This document shows positions 24,901 through 36,900 of a stretch of 64,000 nt of DNA, piece after piece. Source of the stretch: Capsicum annuum (Eukaryota; Streptophyta; Magnoliopsida; Solanales; Solanaceae); contig NC_061122.1 of assembly GCF_002878395.1 (NCBI RefSeq), positions 78,569,454 to 78,633,453 on the forward strand. The letters are read 5' to 3'. The notes under the pieces were generated by a model. The model was given only the letters and a program-made list of their open reading frames with translations, was not told where the DNA came from and made no database searches. A program made the position numbers and the translations under genes. Position 1 is the first letter of the stretch. Every line of letters begins with the position of its first letter.

Positions 24901-27900
24901 TGGGAGAAATAGGTGAAATAAAACTTGTGTGTGATAACCAAGCGGCTCTTCATATTGCATCAAATCTAGTATTTCATGAGAGGACTAAAGCACATTGAGA
25001 TTGATTGTCATTTTCTAAGAGAGAAGCTACTTTTCAGAGATATTGTTACAAAATTTGTAAAATTGAGTGATCAATTTGCAGATATTTTCACAAGTCACTG
25101 GTCGTCGTATTAACTATGTAACACGGTACATATGTCTTGTATGCACCAGCTTGAGAGGGAGTGTTAGAATAAGAGTAGGAATAGGTATATTATATAGAAT
25201 CCTACTTGAAAAAGGATTGTAATGTCGGTGTCCTAGTTGGAAAAGGAGTCTAATTTAGTATCTATAAATAGGATCTCAATGTAATAATTTAGAGAACAAT
25301 TCAATAATATTTTTCTTCTATATTTCTCACAATAGATAAATCATGCATCTTCCAAATATTCTTGTTTACAACAAAAATAGTAAACGACTTATCAGTTCAT
25401 CTTCATTTTTTTTTAATGGTGTTGTTTTGCCTTCAACGCATCTCAAGATTTCTCTCTCCAAACTGTCCACTATATGCATGCCAGGACAATCCTCCGTCTC
25501 TCCTTATAACTGGATAGCTTGTCATCCCTGCTCTAACTTTTCAAAATATCAACTATTCTTCGCATCACCCACTTAATTTCCCTTCGGTTAATGAAAATTT
25601 TTCAAAGCTTGTTTGTCCATTTGCGGAGTAAGAGAAATGGCTATTGTCTCTGCCTTTTCTCCACAGAAGTAAGAAAAACGGCAGCCCGGTGTGCTAAATT
25701 TCCCACTATGCGCAAGGTCTGGGGAAGGGCTCAACCACAAGGGTCTATCGTATGTGGTCTTACCTTGCATTTCTGCATGAGGTTGTCTCCACATAAGAAC
25801 ATTTTGAATATAACTGATAGTCCTTCTTTACAAATCATATAAGTCAAAACTGACTCCTTAGGTATGGTAATACCTCAGAATTGTGCCAATAGATTGTAGA
25901 ACTCTAAGATTCTACCAATCTCCCATTTAATAGTCTTTTGAAGCTAAGATTCCACCTTTGATGTGACCATACACCAGCCACAGTTGTTGCTTCAAAAAAT
26001 CTTGAACTAACCAATTGTCTACCCATACTGAATCTTCATCCCATTACCTAGTTTGTGTGTTGTATTGTTTCTAATTAATGGCCAAAGGTTCCTTATTATG
26101 GATCTCCACATACTGACCCCCACAAGAAGTGTTCACAGGATTTGTTGTCCAATTACCTCTCATCCCATACTTGGTTTTAATTACCTCTTCCCACAGTGAG
26201 TTCTCATCTAGAGCAACCTCCACAACCACTTCAACATCAGGCTTTGATTCTGGATCTTCTGGTCTCTAATTGCCCAACCTCACTTCTTTTTGCTAACTGT
26301 CAAGAGTGCTCCAGTTAACCTTATGTATCTTATTTTTCTCATTGTTCTTCCTTCCCAAGGAAATTCCTTCTCAGTTCATCAATGGTTTTTCTCAATTTAC
26401 CTTCTTACATAGTTGCTCGAAAAACCTGGTTCTTTGAGTACTTAGGTCATAACCAAACTAACAAATGCAACGTAAAAATAATGTTGACTCAGATGGGGCA
26501 ATAAGTTAATATCAAATCAAGGATAAGAAAACACTCGATTACCTCTAAATTAATGACCTCATGTTGTTACAACAAAATTTACATAATAAGATAACTATGA
26601 AATCGGTCAAATTTAAGGACACGAACAAAAGAGGCCCTAAGTGAGACGCTTTATAAACTTCAAGAAGCAAAACAAAGGTAAGCAAAACTGCACAAGAGCG
26701 GCATTGCTTTTTCCACAACAATGGATCAAATTATAATTACCAGAATAAATCTGTTGGACTAAAGTAAAACGTGAAGCCGTTGTCATAAGATCTGCCTCGT
26801 CTTCCCCGATTGTCTTCTTCACTGTAAAGAAAGCAAATGTCAGAAACAAATGACTCAAAACTAAATGTTTGGAAAGCAACCTTGTAACTGAATTTGGTGT
26901 AATTACTAGGATAGTAATTACACAGTATAGTAATTACGAAGACCTGTTTGTTTTTCATAACATGATTACGGTGAAATTACAAACGTAGTGTTTGGTTGCA
27001 CAAGTGTAATTCCATTGTCAGATTTTTTAAATTTTTTAAATAAAGTTAATTATCAAAAACTAGACGTTAATGTTTGATAATCATGTCTATATAACAACTA
27101 TTACCAAATTTTATATATTACTAGGCATCCAAAATATATATTCATTTTTTAATGTAGTATTAAATAATTGTAGATTTGTAACTAAAGTAATTGATAGTTA
27201 GTTTTCAAGCAAACAATATTTCAGTTGAACTAATTAATAAAAATTTTAACCAAACACACATTTTGCAAACTATCATGGGGATGCATGACAAAAAATCAAT
27301 ATTTTACAACCACACAACATTTTCAAATATTTGATAATAAATACTCCCTCCTTTTTAATTTGCTTGGCCTATTTTGACTTGGCACGGATTTTAAGAAAAT
27401 AAAAGAGACTTTTGAATCTTGTGGTCTTAAACTAAAGATATGTCAAATGTACCAAAATGACCTTAAATCTTAAAATTAAGGAGTTGCTAAAAAGGGAAAG
27501 GGTCATTCTTTTTGAATCGAACTCATTCTCTAGAGACCTTTAATTCTTATTTTAATTCTTACATCACTTAGTATGAGTCAAGTTTGTCTATAACCTCATT
27601 GAGCAAGGAAATCCAACTTTAATGACATCACTAATTATAAGCCAAGTCTCCTAGATGAATCATGCTTTTCTACTATTAGGAGGTGTAGTTTTAAATATGC
27701 AAGCAACAAATATGAGAAATTACATGGAAGCAAAATGAAGAAAATAAGAAAAACAAATATGAAAGCAACAAATATGAGAAATTACATGGAAGCACATGGA
27801 GTAAAGTTTCAAAATAAGTAAAAAAAAAAAAAGAAAAAAGAATAATATATTAAAAAAAAAAAAAAAGTAAAAAGTAAAAACTAAATTTTTAAATTAAAAG

Positions 27901-30900
27901 TAATACAAATCAAACAAGCACGGAAGAAATTAAAAATAACATTGTAATTACACCATGTAACTATCAGCAATTCATAAGCCCCACTTGAGAATTGAAGAAT
28001 GTAATTATACTCCCCTCATTTACATGTTGACCAAGTAATTACTGGTCAAACGAATATGTCAAAATTGTGTAATTACATCCAATTCCAATTAGAAGATGAC
28101 TTTTCAAACGGCCTTATTTCCAAACAGGCTTTGTGGGGGGGGGGGGGGGGGGGGGGGGAAAAGAAAAAGTATCTCAAGCAAAAGTAGGTACAAAATGATT
28201 CCAACACTTTGTGTCTACAGATACCTTCTACTAGAGAGGATAGCTATTATGGTTGTATAGACAATGACAATCGAAGCAATTAGTGTTGTACCGAAAGATA
28301 CCCTCACTAAGTATTCACCTGCAAGCTGCAAAGTATTGAGGTTCCCTCAGAAGATAAGTGAAAGATAAGTATTATTGGTAAACCTATTTCAAATTACACA
28401 TTGACATCACCAATAAAAATAGGATTAATACCTTTGCTTTCTCCAACAAAGGCTCAATCTTCATCCTAAATGATTTAGCCATGAGATTTGAACGATAGTC
28501 CTTAGGAAATACATAGAGGACATCACCTTCATCTGACACCTGCCAAAACCATATTGGCCAAAATCTGATTAAACAACCAAAATGTAGCATAATGCACCAC
28601 GCTACAACTCTACAAGTCATCCATCAAAAAAGGTGATCAACTTAAAGAAAGAACTAAAAAGTTCAATGAGATACTAAAATGCACAAAAATTTAGAGGACT
28701 CCAACATAAAACCCTAATAAAGAACCTTGAAACAAAATTGTCAATACAACATATGAACCTTCACAAGGATGTTGCAACCTTTACAGCTACCATTGTCATC
28801 ACTCTTAAGCACAAACTCATCATCCTTTGGGTTAACCTTTTCTATTTTTACTAACCATTCGATTCAATCAAAATAAGACTACTTCATGTTTTCTGGCAAG
28901 CTTTACAGGCAATATGAGCCAATAGCAAGAGAGGCCCTACATTATTCTGAAAAAGCCAGTGCAATTCTTAAATAAGTATATCCAACCATTGGGTCCGCTG
29001 AGTTTAACTTGCTTAGCATTAGCCTCCAAATATAAATTTCTGCTTAAATAACTTTTGGAAAGTCGAATGTCTAGCTCACACAATGGAATTTATGATATTT
29101 AGTTGAAGATCAATTAAATCTTACTGTAGATTAATATTTAAGATATGAGTTTGTAGGATCTTAATTGATCTGATAAAATCAGATCTGAGTTGCTATAGAT
29201 AGGTTAGGTAATTAGATCAAATAAGATCATATCTTGATTCTCATATCCGCTAGAACCAAGCGATTTGATTCTCTGTGTGTTTGTTTTCCTGTATTATAAA
29301 TTTGTAGCTCTCCAATGAATAAAATGTACACTTTAGATACCTATCTTACATTGTATCAGAGCCAACACTTTTGCTTTATTCTTGTGTTGCTGATGACTAA
29401 AACTGCGCTACGTCACCCAACATCATTAACAGAAGCCGAGAGTTTTATTAACAAAGTTCCGACCGAGACAACAATGAATCAAGGTGGCGATTCTTCTTAT
29501 TTTTCCTTTCAGCTTACTTCTCACAAGCTGAATAGAAAGAATTATTTGGAATGGATACAATCTTTCCGTTTGGCAATTGATGGTTAAGGAAAACTTGGGC
29601 ACTTGACTGGAGAAACGAGAAAGCCTGAACCGCGAGACCCGAAAATAAACGCCTGGAGTTCAGAAAACTCAATGATAATTGCTTGGCTACTAAACTCCAA
29701 GGAACCTACCATAGGTAAGCTATATTTATTTCTTCCCACTGCTAGGGACGATATGGGTGACTGTTAGAGAGACTTATTATGAGGCAGAAATTGCCTCTCA
29801 GATTTTTTAATTGAAAATTAAAAAGTGGAAAGCGAGGCAGGGGAAGAGAAGTGTTACTCTTTATTATAACGAGATGGTTTTGGCAATAAAAAGGAAGAAA
29901 GTGAGAGGGTATATTTGTTTTTAGCAGGGTTGAACCAAGATTTTGACGAACTTCGTTCTCGACTTCTTGGGGAAATCCACTGCCCACTTTGAGGGAAACA
30001 TTTTCTAAAATCAAGCGTGAAGAAACAAGGATTACTGTTATGCTAAAAATAGATCCCAATCTGGAAGCAAAAATATAGTCATCTACTTTAGTTGCTGCGA
30101 AAAATGAGAATGACAAGAAAAAGAAGTCGTGGTGTGATTTTTGCAAAAAATACTGACACACTCATGAGACTTGCTGAAAAATCCATGGAAAACCGCCTAG
30201 GTGGAACCAAAAAAAAAAAGCAAAAAAACATGGCAACCAGGCCTTACAGTGTACCAGCAAAGAACCGGGGCTAGAATCTTCTTCAGAAATGCCACCATTC
30301 ACCAAGGAACAGCTAGAGCTAATACACAAACTTCTCCAATCTCAACTCCAATCCAGTAAACCTAATCCTTCTACTCCCACTTGTTCTTTTACCCACATAG
30401 GTAAAGTACCATTTGTTTTTCAAGTATAGATTCTACTAGTATAAGCTCTTGGGTCATAGATTTAGAGGCTAGTGATCACATGACATGGAACTCTCATTTT
30501 TTCGAGACTTATACTCGTTTAGCAGGAAATAAAAAAAAGTCAAAGTTGTTGATGGTTCCATCTCAGCAATTGTTGGGAAAGGGACAGTCAAGCTAACCCC
30601 TTTTTTCACTCTTTTTGATGTCCTTCATGTTTCAAAATTGCCTCATAATATTTTGTCCATCAGCAAACTGACTCAAAACCTTAATTGTCGTGCTATCTTT
30701 GACAATATTTCATGTGTATTTCAGGACAAGGTCTCGGGGAAGGTCTCTATTTTCTTGAAGATGGCGACAATTCAATAAATTTTAGTTCAACTTGTTTGAA
30801 CTCTGTTTAGTTGATAATAAAGTCAAGTCATGGCAGTATGGACTTGGTCATCCTAGTTTTTATTATTTGAAACTCTTGTTACCACAGTTGTCTATGAATA

Positions 30901-33900
30901 AAACTACATCCACTTTTCAATGTGAATTTTGTGAAATGGCTAAACACAGGCGTTCATCTTTTTCATCCCATAGTTACCATGCCACAAAACCCTTTAAGTT
31001 AATCCATAGTGATGCTTGGGGACCTTCTAGGATAGCAATCGTAAATGGAAAAAGGCAGTTTGTGAGTTTCATAAATGATCACACTAGACTAACTTGGGTG
31101 TACCTATTAAAAGACAAATGGGAAGTAAAACATATATTTAAGGCCTTTTATGTTGTGGTTAAGACACAATTTCATGAGAAGATTCAAATATTTCGAAGTG
31201 ATAACAAGAAAGAGTTTTTTAATAACCACCTAAGCAATTTTTTCACTTCTAAGGGAATGGTGCACCAAAGTTCATATCCTGATACACCCCAACAAAATGG
31301 AGTAGCGGAGCGAGAAAATAAGCATCTTATGGAAGTAACCAGAGCCTTAATATTCAGTCCCTAAATTTCTTTAGGGAGAAGCTCTTTTGACATCCATCTA
31401 TCTCATTAATAGGATGTTTTCCCGTGTACTTGGTTTTAAAACCCCTTTCAGTATGTTCCAGACATAGTTCCCTACTTTCAGATTGACAACTGATCTATCT
31501 TTGAGAGTTTTGAGGTTTGGTGTAGTTGTTCATGTTCATGATCATAATAGGAGTAAACTTGATCCACGTGCTAAAAAATGCATTTTATTTGGCTATGCCC
31601 CTAGTCATAAAGGTTTCAAGTGTTAGGACCCTATTACTAGAAAGGTTATTGTCACAATGGATGTCACCTTTTTTGAATCACAATTGTTTTTTCAAACTCA
31701 TCTTCAGGGGGAGAAACATAGTGAAGATTCGTAGGATTTATGATAGATTTTATGATAGATACAGAAAATAGTTTTTTGAGTACTAACAACCTAGATAAGG
31801 TAAGAGATCCCAACTTAAATAATGAAAAAAAGGATACTGAGACAATACAGCATTTTCATGATACAATTAATGACAAGAACAGGGAACAAATAAAGGAATT
31901 ACAGGTTTACACAAGAAGAAACTGGAACCAAGAAAAAAGAGATCAACGACTCTTATCAGAACCAAATGTCCGCCCTGCAAGAGCTCACTGATACACAAGG
32001 TAATTCTCCAGAACCTAATTCGGATTTACCCCTTGTTAGTTTAGACCTTGATCTTCCAATTGCCAAACGTAAAAGGGTAAGAAAAGTCACCAACCATCCC
32101 ATGTCAAATTTTGTGTCATATATAAAGTTGCCCCTTTCTATATAGCTTTTCTTTCATAATTACCTGAAATGGAGATACCGAGAAATGTGCAGGATACTTT
32201 GAACGTTCCCGTGTGGAAGAAGGCAATTCTAGAGAAGATGAACGCTCTGGAGAGAAATGAAACCTGAAAAATGATAGAACTACCACGTGGAAAGAAAACA
32301 ATAGGTTGCAAGTGGGTGTTCACCGTCAAATTTAAATCAGATGGATCCCTAGAGAGGTATAAGGCGCGTTTGGTAGCAAAAGGATTCACTCAGACTTACG
32401 GGATTGACAATCTTGAGACATTTGCTCCAGTTGCCAAGTTGAATTCAATAAGGGTTCTTCTAACCATTGTTGCCAACCTTGATTGGCCCCTCCAACAACT
32501 AGACGTGAAGAATGCATTCTTGAACGGAAAACTCGAAGAAGAAGTCTACATGGACCCTCCTCCAAGTTTTGAAGAAAGGTATGGAACTAGAGTGTGCAGG
32601 CCAAACAAATCTCTCTACGAGCTCACACTCAAGGGCAAGCAGATCATACCATGTTCATTCGACATTCTCTTGAGGGAATGACAACTATCCGGATAGTGTA
32701 TGTCGATGATATTATACTTACAGGAGATGACTTGTTTGATATGAGGAATTTAAAGAAAAAGTTTGCCTCGGAGTTTGGGATTAAAGATTTGGGCCAGCTG
32801 AAATATTTTCTTGGCATGGAAGTAGTGAGATCAAAAAAAGGCATTATGGTGTCACAAAGAAAGTATGTGCTACATCTTCTAAAAGAGACAGGGATGAATG
32901 GTTGTCGTCCGGCTGAAACACCTATTGATCCGAATATAAAATTCAGAAATAAAGGAGAGACAGGGATGAGTGGTTGTCGTCCAGCTGAAACACCTATTGA
33001 TCCGAATATAAAATTCAGAAATAAAAGAGGAAATTCAGTTGACCACAATCAATATCAAAGACTAGTGGGGAAGTTGATATACTTGTCACATACTCGACCT
33101 GATATAGCTTTTGTTGTAAGCTTAGTCAATCAATTATGCACTCTCCAAAAGAAGAGCACCAAGAAGTGGTCTACATGATCCTAAAATATCTTAAAAGATC
33201 TACGGGGAAGGGATTGTTTTTCAGAAAAAGTACATATGGGCATTAAAAGTTTTACAGATGTAGACTGGGCAGGTTCTACTACTGACAGGAGGTCTACATC
33301 TGGATATTGTACATTTATCTGGGGAAATCTTGAGACTTGGAGGAGTAAAAAACAGAATGTTGTAGCCCGCAGCAGTATTGAAGCTGAATACCGATCTATA
33401 GCTCATGGGATTTGTGAAATGATTCGGCTCAAGAAGATGATGGAAGAACTCAAAAAACCGTTTGATTTACCAATGAAGTTGTACATGACAAAAACGCGGC
33501 CATAAGTATCACTCGCAATCTAGTTCAACATGATAGAACAAAACTTGTTGAAGTGGATAGGCATTTCATAAAAAAAAATATTGAAGAAGGAAGTGTGTCC
33601 ATGCCTTTTGTCCCAACAAATCAGCAAATTGCAGGTATTTTCACAAAAGGATTGTTTAAACCAAAATTTGAAATTCTTGTAAGCAAGTTAGGCATGACAG
33701 ATATTTACATGCCAACTTAATGGTGAGTATTGATTTGTGAATATTTAAGATTTGATTTTGTAGGATCTTAATTATCTGATAAAATCATATCTAAGTTGTT
33801 ATAGATAGGTTAGGTAATCAGATCAAATAATATCATATCTTGATTCTCATATCTGCTAGAATCAAGCAATTTGATTTAGTGTGTGCTTGCTTTCCTGTAC

Positions 33901-36900
33901 TATAAATTTGTAGCTCTCAGATGAATAAATTTTACACTTTTGGTACCAATCTTACACTTGCACAAAATAAAAGGAAAAAAATGTAGAGGAAAGTATGATT
34001 TGCATTTATTTCCCTTTTATTTGTTCCTGTTAGAATTGGAGTAGGAGTAGGAATAATATATAGAATCCTAGTTGGAAAAAGATTTTAATGTAGTGTATAT
34101 AAATAGGGTCTCAGTTTAACAATTCAATAATATTTTTCTCCTATATTTCTCACGGTTCCTTATTAGTATTTTGGGATAACATCTTACAGAAAAACATCTA
34201 ATAAGCCATTTGAGCTAGAGATTGTGTGTCAGTTTGGATGAGCTTAAAAGCTAGTCAAATTAGCTTTTAAGGCATTTTTTACTTTTTGGAGTGTTAGGCA
34301 ACTTGAAAAATCACGTACAAAAAGGCAAAATTTGCTTTTTAAAAGCCAAAAGCTTAAAGTAATACCCTACTTTTTTTATTTTTGGCTTATAAGTCATTAT
34401 GCTTTGACCAAGTAAAAGACATCTTTATCCATTGTAATTCTCACATATTTCAATTTTACCCTCATGTTTACCCTAAAACATCGGTTCTCTTCACTACTCC
34501 TCACATCTAACATCGCAGCTCTCCAGATCCTCTCCCAAATTGTTGCATTTTCCGTTGAGATTTTGTGGTAAGTTCTCTCCATATTTGCATTTTCTCTCTA
34601 ATTTTGCGTTTCTCTCTCAATTTTTATGTTTTCTCTCTAGTTTTGCGTTTCTCTCTCCATTTTTTCGTTTTTCTCTCTATTTTGTGTCTTTTTATTGAAT
34701 GGTTCGGTAACAATTTAATGTTTGTAGAGTTAGTGAAGAGTGAGGAGAGGAGTGATTAGACGGGACGTGGAGCAGTTACGGCTCACTGAGGATATAACCC
34801 TCGATAGGAAGGTTTGGAGGAAAAATATTAGGATAGAGGGCTAAGGTGTGTGGTCAAGTCTTAGGCTGTAGTCAAGAGAGTTTGGTGTAGTTGGTAATGC
34901 TAGGGTTGGGGGGAGGGGGTGTCCTTTGTTGGTTAATGTACTTTATATTTGTGGTTGTTGTATCTCTATTATTTTTATCATGTTGTATGCTTGCGACTTT
35001 TGTCTATGGTCCTTTGTCTTGAGCCAGGGGTCTATCGGAAACAGCCTCTACTTTTTCGGGGTAGTGGTATGGACTGCGAACATTTTACCCCCCAGACTCC
35101 ACTATGTGGGAATATACTGGGTTTGTTGTTGTTGTTGTTGTTGTTGAGTAAGGAATTGGGATGAATAATTTTTTGGGGTAGTTTATTCGACTAAAGCAAC
35201 AAATTTTAATAGGTTGCTAGCAATTCAGCTCCTTTTTGGGTAAATTTTGTTCAATTTTCACGAAGCAAAATGGAAAATCACGAAAACCATTTAGTTGAAA
35301 CAGCAAATTTTGCTCCTTTCTGAGTGTTTTTTTGGGGTTCAATTTTCAGAAGAAAAAAGCTCGTAAAACGAAAATGGGTTAATGGGTATGCAAAATTCAC
35401 AAGTGACAATGAGAGTAAGTTTCAGTGTGGTACGAAAGTTTCGGATTAGATTGTCAAACAATGTATTGGCTATTGTGATTTTTGATGTATATTAATATCA
35501 CTGTCGCACCACTATTAGCTACTTTGAGTTTATCTCCATTAGGCAATGTAATAATCAATGTGTTGCTTGTTGTGTGCTTTTATCCTATGCTTGCCCCATA
35601 TATGGACATTGTATTTCTATTTCGTTAAGGATGTTTGATTATACCTTGTCCTACTAGTAATACCTTTGTGTATGTATGTATTCGGCTATTAATCAATGGG
35701 GATTAAAATCTATTATACTCAATCCTATTGACTAATAGCATTCTAATCTTATCGTGACATAAGTATATTTAGCATAATTAGAATGCATTCCAGGCCTTAC
35801 ATGTGAATATAATTACTGTGATTCAAATTCAATATTTTTCAGGTCTTTCTTTCCCATACAATGGTTTGCTTAAACAAGACAAATTAGCGAATTCATATTT
35901 TCATCACTATAGAAATGGAATGTAGAGAGTGAATGGATAGAACAAACAAAAGTACATAGAATTTTAATACAAAATTTAGCAGTCACCTCAATCTGTTAAT
36001 AAGAAGATGATGACATTTTTTCTTGGTCCATTTGAATCTATGAACTGTTGTTGACATGGAAGTATAAAGCACCAAGTGCAACAACTCCAACTCCAATAGC
36101 AATAGGCAGTACATTCAACCTAGTTTGATTTTTTTCTTGGTCCATTTGAATTTATAAATTGTTGAACGTAAGGCTTGCAGCATGTATGATAAATTGGTTG
36201 ATTTCATGTTACATTCAACCTAGTCGATTATTTTTCAACTCTGATATTAACATGAAAGGACGAAATGATCTGGAGACTGAATTCTGTTTCTATCAGTTAC
36301 TAGTCATAGTTGTTGAATGCGCAATATAATTGCTTTCTACTGATCATGCGGAGGTGGGGAGGGGTGGAGAGAGGTAGGGGACTGTTTCTTTGCTTTGACT
36401 AGGGTTTAAGTGTTGAGCTATTTATGGTGCTGCAAGTTAATGACTTGCTGCAAATTGGAACTAGGTGTTTCTTGTTCGGTATGGACTTTTTGTACTTGGG
36501 GCTTTTCTAATTCTCTGTATCTGTATTTTCCTTCTTTATGAATGACATATTTTCCTTTTTGATAACACTTTGATAGATTTTCTTTGGGAAAAAGCTTTAA
36601 CTGCTCATCTTATTCACTCACATCTTCAAATTATTTATATTCCATCGTACCGGAAAATAGTTTGTACGAAGTAATGCTAAGTGGGACAATGATGCCCATA
36701 TTTCTTTAATAGAGGTGTGTGAAACAAAAATTAGAAAAGGAAATAAACCGAACTCTCATTTAAATAAAGATCGATGGAAGACAGGAAGAAAATATACTAG
36801 AAAACAATTGAAAAATAAGTAGGGGATAATATGAAACAGGATTGGGGGATAACATGAAACAGGATTGGACTCTTTTTAAGCTAATGATGAGAGGGGATAC

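Larger units (their letters stand above)
22700..25331 (+). mobile_element. Deleted Ty1/copia element
   Basis: LTRs 22700-22871 and 25162-25331 begin TGTTAGAATA and end CTCACA. Flanks ACAGA and ATAGA are a 4/5 target-site duplication. A primer-binding site TGGTATCAGAGA follows the 5' LTR and the purine tract TTGAGAGGGAG precedes the 3' LTR. The whole element is only 2.6 kb: most of gag, protease and integrase is gone, while RT and RNase H remain. Confidence 0.9.
20893..26740 (-). other. Intron 4 (5,848 bp)
   Basis: Holds a MITE (21389-21721), an RTE tail (about 21884-22010), a (TA)n microsatellite (22577-22592), a deleted copia element (22700-25331), a SINE (25674-25797) and an L1 fragment (25860-26430). 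Between 22050 and 22690 I see nothing else. Confidence 0.75.
26822..28224 (-). other. Intron 3 (1,403 bp) with MITE and poly-G
   Basis: It is nearly filled by a MITE-like element (26875-28130) with an inner Stowaway-like piece, then a G24 run at 28135-28158. Confidence 0.7.
29125..33956 (+). mobile_element. Ty1/copia element, nearly full length, decayed
   Basis: LTRs 29125-29350 and 33731-33956 (226 bp each) end in CTTACA; flanks CTTAC (29120-29124) and CTTGC (33957-33961) are a 4/5 duplication. Primer site TTGTATCAGAGCC follows the 5' LTR. Gag, integrase, RT and RNase H are present in order but broken. Confidence 0.9.

Noticed and set aside
34565..34759. ORF of FSL-type repeats
   Set aside because: Translation of a CT-rich minisatellite.
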